Of a stretch of 64,000 nt of DNA, positions 26,098 through 34,829 are shown in pieces. A program made the position numbers and the translations under genes. The DNA comes from Pedobacter caeni (GTDB taxonomy: Bacteria > Bacteroidota > Bacteroidia > Sphingobacteriales > Sphingobacteriaceae): contig NZ_FQUQ01000001.1 of assembly GCF_900129215.1 (NCBI RefSeq), forward strand, positions 806,001 to 870,000, in the 5' to 3' direction. The first letter of the stretch is position 1. Each line of letters begins with the position of its first letter. Below the pieces are notes generated by a model. It saw only the letters and a program-made list of their open reading frames with translations, was not told the origin of the DNA and searched no databases.

Positions 26098-27022
26098 CCG
26101 CAGAAACTTCCTTAAAACAGGAGGGATGGCAGCCGCAGCGGTTGCACTGAATTTAAATGCCTTTGATGCAATCGCAGCAGGGGACCTGGTAAAACTGACC
26201 ATATTACATACCAATGATGTACATAGCCGGATAGAACCTTTCCCTATGGACGGTTCCAAACACCAGGGACTGGGAGGAACGGCAAGGCGTTCGGCATTGA
26301 TCAATGCCATCAGAGAGAAAGAAAAAAACGTATTGTTGTTTGATGCAGGAGACATCTTTCAGGGAACCCCTTATTTTAATAAATATGGTGGCGAGCTGGA
26401 GATTAAACTCATGTCTGAGATGAAATACGATGCCGCAACGATGGGAAATCATGATTTCGACAATGGGCTTGAAGGCTTCTATAAACAATTGCCACATGCC
26501 AATTTCCCGATATTGTGCAGCAATTATGATTTCTCAAATACCATATTAAATAAGTCTACCCTGCCTTATCAGGTCTTTAAAAAACAAGGGATTAAAATCG
26601 GTGTGTTTGGGATAGGAATCAAACTCAAGGGCCTTGTTGGAGACCGGAATTATGGAGAAACACAGTTTCTTGATCCGATAGAGACTGCTAATAAAACGGC
26701 AAATCTGCTGAAAAATGATCTTAAATGTGACCTGGTGATCTGTTTATCTCATTTGGGATACCGCTACGACAGCAACAGGGATTCGGATCAGGTACTGGCC
26801 AGAAACACGAGAAATATAGACCTGATCATCGGAGGACATACCCATACTTTTATGGATCAACCGGAAGATATTCAGAACCTGGATGGAAAGATAACCACCA
26901 TTAATCAGGTTGGTTTTGCGGGGATTAACCTCGGCCGGCTGGATTATTATTTTGAAAGATATAAGGGCAAGAGAATCAAAACTGCTGCACCTTATACCAT
27001 TTCAGATCAACTAGATAGCTAA
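26075..27022 (+). CDS. Tat-exported metallophosphatase, 5'-nucleotidase catalytic domain
   Basis: A 315-residue protein with a twin-arginine signal (NRRNFLKTGG, residues 8-17) and the calcineurin-like metallophosphatase motifs in order: HTNDVHS (about 45-51), DAGDIFQG (89-96), GNHDFD, LSHLGY and GGHTHTF. These give the dimetal site of 5'-nucleotidases and UDP-sugar hydrolases. The substrate-binding C domain is lacking and is made by the overlapping upstream gene. The Tat signal suggests that the protein is folded, maybe with metal, before export, while its partner is a Sec lipoprotein. Probable role: extracytoplasmic release of nucleosides and phosphate. Confidence 0.92.
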   Translation: MEELLKINRRNFLKTGGMAAAAVALNLNAFDAIAAGDLVKLTILHTNDVHSRIEPFPMDGSKHQGLGGTARRSALINAIREKEKNVLLFDAGDIFQGTPYFNKYGGELEIKLMSEMKYDAATMGNHDFDNGLEGFYKQLPHANFPILCSNYDFSNTILNKSTLPYQVFKKQGIKIGVFGIGIKLKGLVGDRNYGETQFLDPIETANKTANLLKNDLKCDLVICLSHLGYRYDSNRDSDQVLARNTRNIDLIIGGHTHTFMDQPEDIQNLDGKITTINQVGFAGINLGRLDYYFERYKGKRIKTAAPYTISDQLDS

Positions 27023-27041
27023 GATTGACTTAACTAACAAA

Positions 27042-28133
27042 TTAGCAAAGGAAACCACCTCCAAGAAGGTCGTTTCCTTCGTAGAATACTGCGGACTGAC
27101 CCGGTGCTATTGCAGATACAGAGTGATCAAATACCACACGCATTTTATCTTTCTCCTGAACAATAGTACTGAGGGTTCCTGCATCTTTATACCTGATTTT
27201 AGTCACCACATTATCCATGGGCTCTAAAATGTTATCATACTTAATCAGGTTTACATTTCTTACCATCGCTTCTCTGCGCTCCAGCTCATCCGCTCTTCCC
27301 AACACCACTGTATTACTTTCCGGAAGGATCTGGGTTACAAACATAGGTTCGCCAAAAGCAACCCCCAGACCTTTTCTTTGTCCGATGGTATAGAAAGGGT
27401 ATCCTTTGTGTTGTCCAACCACCATTCCATTACTGGTGATGAAATTACCACCTCCAACGCGGTCTTCAAGGTCACCTACTTTGTGTTTTAAGAAAGCACG
27501 GTAATCGTTGTCCGGAACAAAGCAGATCTCATAGCTTTCGCTTTTCTTTGCCAGTTCTTCCTGTCCCATGTCCAATGCCATCTGACGGATCTCAGATTTT
27601 GCAAAAGATCCCAATGGGAATTTTGTACGGGCAAGGTTTTCCTGAGAAACACCCCAGAGCACATAAGACTGATCTTTATTTTCGTCCTTACCTTTAGAGA
27701 TCACATGACGGCCATTGTCGTGTTGCCTCACATTGGCATAATGACCTGTCGCGATAAATTCGCAATCCAGTTTGTTGGCGCGTTTCAATAAAGCTTCCCA
27801 TTTGATATGGGTGTTACACAACACACAAGGGTTTGGCGTACGGCCTGCAAGATATTCATCAACGAAATTATCAATTACAAAATCACCGAACTCATCCCTG
27901 ATGTCTAATATATAGTGTGGAAATCCGTAATTTACCGCCAAAGTACGCGCATCATTGATGCTGTCAAGACTGCAACATCCGGTTTCCTTACCGCTGGTAC
28001 CTGAGGTCGCATAGTCCCATGTCTTCATGGTCAATCCGATAACTTCATATCCTTGTTCATGTAACATTACTGCTGCTACTGAACTATCTACCCCGCCACT
28101 CATGGCTACCAATATTCTACCGAGTTTACTCAT
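27042..28133 (-). CDS. mnmA: tRNA-specific 2-thiouridylase MnmA
   Basis: A 363-residue PP-loop enzyme that places sulfur on U34 of Lys, Glu and Gln tRNAs. The PP-loop SGGVDSS is at residues 12-18. The nucleophilic Cys106 is in VLCNTHIKW and the second catalytic Cys204 in YEICFV; an extra Cys103 and a CC pair at 53-54 are also present. Length and the C-terminal beta-barrel (GQSAVFYEGNDLLGGG) are normal. A TATTTTTG element on the minus strand lies 17 nt before the ATG. Convergent with the phosphatase gene, 19 bp apart. Confidence 0.95.
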   Translation of the reverse strand: MSKLGRILVAMSGGVDSSVAAVMLHEQGYEVIGLTMKTWDYATSGTSGKETGCCSLDSINDARTLAVNYGFPHYILDIRDEFGDFVIDNFVDEYLAGRTPNPCVLCNTHIKWEALLKRANKLDCEFIATGHYANVRQHDNGRHVISKGKDENKDQSYVLWGVSQENLARTKFPLGSFAKSEIRQMALDMGQEELAKKSESYEICFVPDNDYRAFLKHKVGDLEDRVGGGNFITSNGMVVGQHKGYPFYTIGQRKGLGVAFGEPMFVTQILPESNTVVLGRADELERREAMVRNVNLIKYDNILEPMDNVVTKIRYKDAGTLSTIVQEKDKMRVVFDHSVSAIAPGQSAVFYEGNDLLGGGFLC

Positions 28134-28150
28134 TATATTTTATTCTGACG

Positions 28151-28158
28151 CAAAAATA
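28151..28158 (-). promoter_or_regulatory. TATTTTTG element of mnmA
   Basis: Plus-strand CAAAAATA gives an exact minus-strand TAnnTTTG match 17 nt upstream of the mnmA ATG. No clear -33 TTG found. Confidence 0.55.
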
Positions 28159-28315
28159 AAGGTTTTTACTGATACATTCTCATTTAAGCCGTCAGTAACT
28201 TGTAAAAAGGAGAAATCGTCAAAATTATGATTAAACGTTATAGCAACACAATTAAGTAGTTTTTTTCACAATTATTTATACCTTAGGTTCTACATAAAAT
28301 ATTTCAAATCAGAAA

Positions 28316-30607
28316 ATGAAGAAAGCCTTATTGTTTTGTTTATTGTTTCCCGCACTTTCTACACAGGCACAACAGAACCTGGTAAAATATGTGAAACCGA
28401 TTATTGGGACCCAGAAGATGGGCCATACCTATCCAGGCGCAACACTTCCTTTTGGCTCAGTTCAGCTGAGTCCGGATACAGATACCCTTTCTTATGAGCT
28501 CAATGGAAAATACAACGGAGAGGTATACAAGTATTGTGCAGGTTATAAATATGAAGACAAGACGATCGTAGGATTTAGTCATACCCATTTTAGCGGCACC
28601 GGACATTCTGATCTGGGTGATTTTCTGATCATGCCTACACAGGGAGCTTTAAAAATAAATCCTGGAACGGCAGATGCGCCAAAAAGTGGTTTTCGCTCCG
28701 CATTTTCTCATAAAAACGAAACTGCAGAAGCTGGATATTACAAAGTGAAGCTCGACGACCATCAGATACAGGCAGAATTAACGGCGAGTAAAAGGGTAGG
28801 TATGCACCGTTATACCTTTCCAAAATCAGCGGATTCACACCTGATCCTGGACCTGATGTCGGGCATTTACAATTACGATGACAAAACGGTCTGGACTTAT
28901 GTCCGCGTCATAAATGATAGCCTGGTGACCGGTTATCGCCAAACGAATGGCTGGGCAAGGACAAGGACTGTGTATTTTGCGATGTCTTTCTCTAAACCTT
29001 TTAAAAGCTATGGACAGAAGAATTTTGATAAGAAACAGGTCTATGGCGGTTTCTGGAGAAAATTCGATCAGAACAATAACTTCCCTGAGATAGCCGGAAA
29101 GCGCATCAGGATGCACTTCGATTTTGATACAAAAGAGCAGGAGCAGGTACAGGTGAAATTCGCCTTATCTCCGGTAAGTCAGGACAATGCCCTGGAAAAT
29201 ATGCGTACAGAAATCCCGGGATGGAATTTTGATGAGGTAAAAAACCAGGCTCAGACAGAATGGAACAAAGAACTGAATAAGATTAACATCGCCGCTTCTG
29301 AAGATGACAAGGTGAATTTTTATACCGCCATGTATCATGCTTTTATCAACCCTACCACTTATGGTGATGTGAACGGGCAATATAAAGGACTGGATCAAAA
29401 CGCACATAAAGCGGATGGTTTCACCAATTATACCACTTTCTCTTTATGGGATACTTACCGTGCCCTGCACCCTTTTTTCAACCTCATTCAGCCTTCCAGA
29501 AATAATGATATGGTTAAATCCATGATGGCCCATTATGACCAGAGCGCCTTGAAAATGCTGCCCATCTGGTCGCATTATGCGAACGACAACTGGTGCATGA
29601 GTGGATACCATAGTGTTTCTGTAATTGCAGATGCAATTATCAAAGGGGTATACGATGGCGATGCTGCTAAAGCACTGGAGGCCTGTATTACGACCGCCAA
29701 TCACCGCAATTACGAGGGGATAGGAAAATATATAGATATGGGATATATCCCGGCAGAAAGCAGTGGAACCTCAGTTTCGAATACTTTAGAATATGCCTAT
29801 GATGATTGGTGCATTGCCCAGATCGCTAAAAGGCTGGGTAAACAGGAAGTTTATAATGAATTTATAAAACGCTCCGGAAACTGGAAAAATGTGTACGACA
29901 AAAGCATTGGGTTTATGCGACCACGCCTTGCTGATGGCAGTTTTAAAAAGGAATTTGATGTATTGAGTACCCATGGACAAGGCTTTATCGAAGGAAACAC
30001 CTGGAACTATAGCTTTTTTGTGCCGCAGGATCCTGAATCCTTAATGGCGGCAATGGGAGGGAAGCAGAAATTTGCAGCCCGTATAGACAGCTTATTTACC
30101 ATGCACCTTCCTGATGAGTTTTTTGCAGATACCGAAGACATTACCCGTGAAGGGATCATTGGTGGGTATGTGCATGGCAATGAACCTGCACATCATGTGG
30201 CCTACCTTTACAATTGGGCAGGACAACCATGGAAAACACAGGAAAGAGTGAGGATGATCTTAAAAATGCAATACAAACCGACCCCGGACGGACTGGGAGG
30301 TAATGATGACTGTGGACAGATGAGTGCCTGGTATATGTTTTCTTCTTTAGGATTCTATCCGGTATCGCCGGGCTCTGATGAATATGCTCTGGGCAGTCCA
30401 TCTGTTAAATCTGCCAGCCTTGCGCTGGAAGGTGGAAAAACCTTTGCAGTGGAGGCAATCAACCAAAGTGATAAAAATGTATATGTACAAAAAGTGCTTT
30501 TAAATGGAAAAATTTTAACCGGAAACAGCATTAAGCATGACGATATTACAAAAGGTGGAAAACTAACTTTCTACATGTCTTCCAGGCCCGTAAAATCCTC
30601 AAAATAA
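28316..30607 (+). CDS. Secreted GH92 alpha-mannosidase
   Basis: A 763-residue glycoside hydrolase family 92 enzyme, calcium-dependent exo-alpha-mannosidases (mostly alpha-1,2) that trim high-mannose glycans. A signal peptide ends at about residue 19 (TQAQQ). Family marks: GTQKMGHTYPGATLPFG (about 30-46), FSHTHFSGTG, WDTYRALHPF, GYHSVSVIADAI, then Glu623 in HGNEPAHHVAYLYN and Asp664-Asp665 in GNDDCGQMSAWY, regions that hold the catalytic acid and base of the family. It is monocistronic, without SusC/SusD genes nearby, and is followed by two hairpins. Confidence 0.95.
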   Translation: MKKALLFCLLFPALSTQAQQNLVKYVKPIIGTQKMGHTYPGATLPFGSVQLSPDTDTLSYELNGKYNGEVYKYCAGYKYEDKTIVGFSHTHFSGTGHSDLGDFLIMPTQGALKINPGTADAPKSGFRSAFSHKNETAEAGYYKVKLDDHQIQAELTASKRVGMHRYTFPKSADSHLILDLMSGIYNYDDKTVWTYVRVINDSLVTGYRQTNGWARTRTVYFAMSFSKPFKSYGQKNFDKKQVYGGFWRKFDQNNNFPEIAGKRIRMHFDFDTKEQEQVQVKFALSPVSQDNALENMRTEIPGWNFDEVKNQAQTEWNKELNKINIAASEDDKVNFYTAMYHAFINPTTYGDVNGQYKGLDQNAHKADGFTNYTTFSLWDTYRALHPFFNLIQPSRNNDMVKSMMAHYDQSALKMLPIWSHYANDNWCMSGYHSVSVIADAIIKGVYDGDAAKALEACITTANHRNYEGIGKYIDMGYIPAESSGTSVSNTLEYAYDDWCIAQIAKRLGKQEVYNEFIKRSGNWKNVYDKSIGFMRPRLADGSFKKEFDVLSTHGQGFIEGNTWNYSFFVPQDPESLMAAMGGKQKFAARIDSLFTMHLPDEFFADTEDITREGIIGGYVHGNEPAHHVAYLYNWAGQPWKTQERVRMILKMQYKPTPDGLGGNDDCGQMSAWYMFSSLGFYPVSPGSDEYALGSPSVKSASLALEGGKTFAVEAINQSDKNVYVQKVLLNGKILTGNSIKHDDITKGGKLTFYMSSRPVKSSK

Positions 30608-30644
30608 ATTCCCTGCTCAGGACCTGAAAAAGTAAATCAGGAAA

Positions 30645-30673
30645 CTTAACATCAATAAAGTATTGAGGTTAAG
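30645..30673. terminator. Hairpin 1 downstream of the GH92 gene
   Basis: Arms CTTAACaTCAATA and TATTGAgGTTAAG pair with one mismatch around a 3-nt loop. No T-run follows, so it may protect the 3' end rather than terminate. Confidence 0.5.
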
Positions 30674-30694
30674 AGGTTTAAAACTATCAGGAAT

Positions 30695-30750
30695 AAAACA
30701 AAGAAAGCTGCTAAAATCGATTAAAAATTTTAGCAGCTTTCTTTGTTTTT
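30695..30750. terminator. Long bidirectional terminator (22-bp stem)
   Basis: A perfect stem of about 22 bp (left arm about 30696-30717, right arm about 30726-30747) flanked by A-runs and T-runs, between convergent genes. Its length is exceptional for an intrinsic terminator. Confidence 0.88.
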
Positions 30751-30837
30751 ACTAAAAAAATGCAGATATTCATCATCAACGATACAAAAATCGCTCATAG
30801 ACAAAGCGTGATGTCGTATAAAATTTAGGTAGTATAC

Positions 30838-30855
30838 GGCCGGAGTCCTCCGGCC
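30838..30855. other. GC-rich perfect palindrome GGCCGGAGTCCTCCGGCC
   Basis: An 18-bp palindrome 13 bp past the stop of the small membrane protein gene (minus). No T-run follows on the minus strand. It stands out by base composition in an AT-rich gap and could be a transcript end stabiliser. Confidence 0.5.
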
Positions 30856-30868
30856 TTATCGTCCTTCG

Positions 30869-31189
30869 TTAAACAAATGCCGGAACAGGACTGTCCGGAT
30901 CATTTCCCTGAATCTGATTCCTTCTGATGTCAGAAAGCTCTGTAGGTTTTCTAATGATTTTCTTATTGATGCCCACTGCACCATTATACAATAATATTCC
31001 CCCTAATAAAGTCTCTTGTATGCCAATAAAAGGGTGTTTTGAAATGGCTCTTATTCCTCTTTGAAAGATATAAGCACCCGCTATTATAGAAACTATTCTT
31101 TTGCCTGCGTCTAATTCTTCCGTATCGTATGCACTTAACAATGATTTTGCCGCTATAATCCCTAATTTATTCTTTAATATTCCAAACAT
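30869..31189 (-). CDS. Small membrane-associated protein of unknown function
   Basis: A 106-residue protein with two hydrophobic stretches, about 30-45 (RIVSIIAGAYIFQRGI) and 58-75 (IQETLLGGILLYNGAVGI), spaced by a basic turn (RAISKHPF). The Gly-rich paired helices resemble the small two-helix domain of YgaP-like inner membrane proteins, but I cannot be sure. The C-terminus is charged and ends in PDSPVPAFV. It lies alone between GH92 (convergent) and the nucleoside phosphorylase. Confidence 0.6.
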   Translation of the reverse strand: MFGILKNKLGIIAAKSLLSAYDTEELDAGKRIVSIIAGAYIFQRGIRAISKHPFIGIQETLLGGILLYNGAVGINKKIIRKPTELSDIRRNQIQGNDPDSPVPAFV

Positions 31190-31286
31190 AATTCTTCGTT
31201 CTATATTATCAAATCAACACGGTCAGCACGGTTTTGTTTGAAAATTATGAAAGTAACTCAAACACAAAACGTTACCTGTTGAAGGT

Positions 31287-32156
31287 TTAACTCAATTTTT
31301 CCAGTACGGTCCGGATGGCTTTGTCGACCACCTTATCCGGGCTTTTACTAAATTCAAAATTTACCCTGCTCGCCAGAATGGCATTCACAGAAAGGGCTTT
31401 ATGACCCAGTGCTTTTGCAAGCGCATAAATACCAGCCGTTTCCATCTCCAGATTGGTGATCCTGTATTTACCATGCTGGAAGCTGTTGAGCAACTCAATG
31501 AAATTCGGAATAGCGTTCTTTGCACGTACCTGTCTGCCCTGAGGAGCATAAAATCCAGGTGCAGTTACCGTAATCCCTTGCACCATTTCCCCTCCGATAC
31601 GTTCCAGTAAAACAGGGTCAGCAGCAGTCAGGTAAGGATGAATGCCCTTGATATGCGAAGAATGCGAATTAAATGCTTCCAGAATCGGACGTTCATCAAC
31701 AGACAACTCATGGATGTAATACTTCATCAGCGCATCCAGTCCGAGGCCAAAAGAAGAGGCCAGAATCGTTCCCATAGGCAGGTCTGACTGTATGGCACCA
31801 GAAGTACCTACACGGATAATGTCTAAAGAAACCAGGTCTTTTTTTACCTCTCTGGTTTCAAAATCAATATTTACCAGGGCATCCAGCTCATTAAAAACAA
31901 TGTCGATATTGTCTGTTCCAATGCCTGTGGAGATCACGGTAATTCTTTTCTGACCGATATAGCCGGTATGTGTTAAAAATTCACGCTTTCCTTTTTTGAG
32001 CTCAATGCGGTCAAAATGTTTAGATATTTCAGATACCCGGTCCGGATCACCAACGGTAATCACCGTGTGTGCCAGGTCTTCAGGTAATAAGTTCAGGTGG
32101 TAAATTGTACCGTCCTGATTGATGATTAAATCTGCTTCAGATAATTTATTTCCCAT
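31287..32156 (-). CDS. Nucleoside phosphorylase (uridine phosphorylase-like)
   Basis: A 289-residue member of the PNP/UDP phosphorylase superfamily. Marks: VITVGDPDRV (phosphate-binding Gly/Asp/Arg), VISTGIGTDNIDIV, RVGTSGAIQSDLPMGTI (the GTxG phosphate loop) and NLEMETAGIYALAKALGHKA, where the EMET stretch binds ribose. It splits nucleosides with phosphate to base plus ribose-1-phosphate in the cytoplasm; uridine is the most likely substrate but related purine enzymes share the motifs. An in-frame GTG at 32174 would add six residues; I prefer ATG 32156. Confidence 0.88.
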   Translation of the reverse strand: MGNKLSEADLIINQDGTIYHLNLLPEDLAHTVITVGDPDRVSEISKHFDRIELKKGKREFLTHTGYIGQKRITVISTGIGTDNIDIVFNELDALVNIDFETREVKKDLVSLDIIRVGTSGAIQSDLPMGTILASSFGLGLDALMKYYIHELSVDERPILEAFNSHSSHIKGIHPYLTAADPVLLERIGGEMVQGITVTAPGFYAPQGRQVRAKNAIPNFIELLNSFQHGKYRITNLEMETAGIYALAKALGHKALSVNAILASRVNFEFSKSPDKVVDKAIRTVLEKLS

Positions 32157-32258
32157 AGTTTGGAGATTGATCACACAAACCTATGAAACCACTATGAGTT
32201 TACCTATACAAAGTGTAATAAATAAAAACTCATGATAAGCAGATGACGATCGCTTTTA

Positions 32259-32873
32259 TCAGGAAGTAAAAAGATAAGTGATTTTAATCCCTTCGATCTT
32301 TTCGAGTTTACCTAAGACGATATTGAGGTTTGCTTTCCTGACTTCAAACTTAATCCTGCAGGAATTGTCAAAGTCCTGCGACAGGATATTTAACTGTTCT
32401 TCTTTGAAAAGGCGCATCACATCGTTCATCATCAGGTAATCAAAAGCGATTTCATAAATGTCATTTACAGTTTTCTCTACGATTTCAGCAGCCTGAATGG
32501 CCTCTACAGCAGCAGTTTTATAGGCATTGATTAAACCGGGAACACCCAATAAGGTACCTCCAAAATAGCGGACTACAACAACCAGTATATTGGTTACATC
32601 GGCAGAAAGTAAGGCGTTCAGAATAGGTCTTCCAGCAGTACCGGAAGGCTCTCCATCGTCCTGAATCCTAAAAACGGCACGATCCGGGTTCAGTCTTAAT
32701 GCCCAGCAGAAATGCCTTGCTTTACCATGCTCTGAACGAAGATGGCTAAGGAGCGGTTTGACTTCATCTTCAGATCTGATCGGGTAGGCAAAGGCTATAA
32801 ATCTGCTGCCACGATCTTTAAATAAGCCTTCGGAAGGCGCAGTAATGGTTCTGTAGGTATCGTCAAAAAGCAT
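32259..32873 (-). CDS. yigZ: IMPACT/YigZ family protein
   Basis: A 204-residue protein of the YigZ/UPF0029 family. The N-terminal IMPACT domain has SRFIAFAYPI (about 23-32), HFCWALRL and the signature FRIQDDGEPSGTAGRPIL (about 68-85); the C-terminal part (about 140-204) is the ferredoxin-like DUF1949 domain. The eukaryotic homologue IMPACT regulates GCN2; the bacterial function is not established. It is last in a tight unit: its start overlaps the EamA gene by 11 bp. Confidence 0.92.
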   Translation of the reverse strand: MLFDDTYRTITAPSEGLFKDRGSRFIAFAYPIRSEDEVKPLLSHLRSEHGKARHFCWALRLNPDRAVFRIQDDGEPSGTAGRPILNALLSADVTNILVVVVRYFGGTLLGVPGLINAYKTAAVEAIQAAEIVEKTVNDIYEIAFDYLMMNDVMRLFKEEQLNILSQDFDNSCRIKFEVRKANLNIVLGKLEKIEGIKITYLFTS

Positions 32874-33729
32874 ATATCTGGGATAGTCGTATTAAAATGA
32901 TGGCGGTTAAAGCAAGTCCAAGGCCGATATAATTGAGCTTGTTCATTTTTTCTTTAAAAATAAGGATACCGATCAGGCTCCCCAAAATAATCACCCCAAT
33001 ATTCATTGCGGCGAATACGGTAGATGGGCTTTTAGCCATTGCCTGATGGGCCTTCAGGTAAAAGAGAATGTTTCCGAAGTTGAAAAAGCCAAGGATACAA
33101 CCGCAGATGAAATTGATGAGTTGCAATTTTTGTTTTTTTACTACGGAAAGGTAAAGTATTGCCGCAAGGGAAATGATAAAGGAAAGCCCGAAAATCAAGA
33201 TCAATGAGCTGGTATATGGGATCTGCTTCAGCTGGGAAACCTGTTTAAAGAGAATATCTATGGCCCCAAAACCTACAAACACCAACATTGGATAGATCCA
33301 GCTCCCTGCTGTAGCGGATGATTTCGTTTTGCGGTACAAGGTGAAAATGATAGCCAGAAATCCAACCACCAGTCCCAGCAGTTTTAAAGTGTTGAAATGA
33401 TCTCCAAAAAGAAAATAAGCAGCCAGAATGGAGATGAACAAAGACAGGCGTTGTGCAATATCTGTTTTTACGATGCCAATATTCCTGACTGAGGCCGCAA
33501 GAAGCCAGAAAACGACCGGCAATAGGATCCCAAGCCCCAGGTAAACAGGGGAGAAATGTGCACTGGCAAGCTCTTTTACAGATGGCTTGAAAAAGAAACA
33601 AGCCATGCCAATTGCGAACAGGTAGTTCCAGGTTACTGCCTGAAGAATGTTTATCTTATACCTGCGTGCCAGTTTTAACAACACCGCAACCGTAACACTG
33701 CAACAAATACTGATGATTAAAAAGATCAT
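32863..33729 (-). CDS. EamA/DMT-family transporter
   Basis: A 288-residue protein with ten hydrophobic helices in two five-helix halves, the layout of drug/metabolite transporters. No substrate motif is visible. It lies between ribD (2 bp upstream) and yigZ (11-bp overlap downstream). The position behind ribD might point to a flavin-pathway metabolite, but the yigZ link argues for simple operon packing. Substrate unknown. Confidence 0.88.
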   Translation of the reverse strand: MIFLIISICCSVTVAVLLKLARRYKINILQAVTWNYLFAIGMACFFFKPSVKELASAHFSPVYLGLGILLPVVFWLLAASVRNIGIVKTDIAQRLSLFISILAAYFLFGDHFNTLKLLGLVVGFLAIIFTLYRKTKSSATAGSWIYPMLVFVGFGAIDILFKQVSQLKQIPYTSSLILIFGLSFIISLAAILYLSVVKKQKLQLINFICGCILGFFNFGNILFYLKAHQAMAKSPSTVFAAMNIGVIILGSLIGILIFKEKMNKLNYIGLGLALTAIILIRLSQIYAF

Positions 33730-33731
33730 GC

Positions 33732-34781
33732 TTATTGTTTATTTCGATAGATGTTCAGCTGATCATTTCCAATTTGCTGAACCTCCGTAATCACTCCGTT
33801 TATTTGTGGGGACAACACGCCCTCTGTCCAGGATACTGAAGAAGTAAATACCCGGGCCTCATCCCATAATCCTGCATTGATAAACTGCTCCAACAGGTTC
33901 GCACCACCGTCAATGATGACCGATTGAATGTCCATCAGGTAGAGTTGAAAGGCGATCTTTTGCGGAAGATAATACTGCATATCTTCCATTTGGATGAAAT
34001 GGATATTTCCTTCTATATCAGTCTTTAGTTCATTAAATATAATGGTTTTAGCTACATCATCATAAAGGTGATGTTCTACTGGAATTTCCAGATTTCTGTC
34101 GACCAGAATGCGGATCGGATTTCTGCCTGGCCATTCACGGGCATTGAGCTGGGGGTTGTCTACCAGGGCCGTTCTTTTACCTACAATTACCGCATCTTCC
34201 TCTGTTCTCCATTTGTGAACCAAACGTTTAGAAAGGGGACTGCTGATCCATCGCTGTTCATCACCTATAGGGGCAAAGTACCCGTTGGCGGTCCTTGCCC
34301 ATTTTAAAATCAGATAAGGGCGTTGTTTTAGAATACGGGTAAAAAAACGGCGGTTTAGCGCTGAGCAAGCCTCTTCCAGGACTCCCGAAATCACCTCAAT
34401 TCCGGCATTTCTCAATTTTTCTATGCCTTTACCATCCACTGCTTCAAAAGGGTCCCGGTTTCCGATCACTACCTTTTTGAGCTGATGCCTGATCAGAAGA
34501 TCAGCACAGGGAGGGGTTTTGCCAAAATGGGCGCAGGGTTCCAATGAAACATAAGCAGTAGCTTGTGCCAATAATCCTGCAGCCTCATCTCCATACCTGT
34601 CGAACACTGCTTTTACGGCATTTACTTCCGCATGGGCTTCCCCGATTTTCTCATGGTACCCTTCACCAATAATTTTCCCTTCGCTTACGATGACACAACC
34701 AACCAGTGGGTTCGGGCTTACATTTCCCATTCCCAGGCTAGCCAGCTCCAGGCATCTCTGCATATATAATTCGTCGGTCAT
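33732..34781 (-). CDS. ribD: Bifunctional riboflavin deaminase/reductase RibD
   Basis: A 349-residue enzyme for steps 2 and 3 of riboflavin synthesis. The zinc deaminase domain has His50-Ala-Glu52 (HAEVNAV) and the EPCAHFGKTPPC motif with Cys83 and Cys92. The reductase domain begins near residue 150 (RPYLILKWARTANG) and has VGKRTALVDNPQLNAREW, then the IDGGANLLEQFINAGLWDEA end. The minus-strand element TACTTTTG ends just 5 nt before its ATG, so its mRNA is probably leaderless. Divergent from prmC and first gene of ribD-eamA-yigZ. Confidence 0.95.
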   Translation of the reverse strand: MTDELYMQRCLELASLGMGNVSPNPLVGCVIVSEGKIIGEGYHEKIGEAHAEVNAVKAVFDRYGDEAAGLLAQATAYVSLEPCAHFGKTPPCADLLIRHQLKKVVIGNRDPFEAVDGKGIEKLRNAGIEVISGVLEEACSALNRRFFTRILKQRPYLILKWARTANGYFAPIGDEQRWISSPLSKRLVHKWRTEEDAVIVGKRTALVDNPQLNAREWPGRNPIRILVDRNLEIPVEHHLYDDVAKTIIFNELKTDIEGNIHFIQMEDMQYYLPQKIAFQLYLMDIQSVIIDGGANLLEQFINAGLWDEARVFTSSVSWTEGVLSPQINGVITEVQQIGNDQLNIYRNKQ

Positions 34782-34786
34782 TGAGG

Positions 34787-34823
34787 CAAAAGTAAGGTAT
34801 ATTGTTCGATTTACTTACTTTTG
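34787..34823. promoter_or_regulatory. Mirror-image divergent promoters of ribD and prmC
   Basis: CAAAAGTAAG (34787-34796) and CTTACTTTTG (34814-34823) form a 10-bp inverted repeat with a 17-nt spacer. Each arm holds an exact TAnnTTTG element (TACTTTTG) reading outward, 5 nt from the ribD ATG and 6 nt from the prmC ATG. Both transcripts would start at or next to the start codon. Confidence 0.7.
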
Positions 34824-34829
34824 CAGTGC

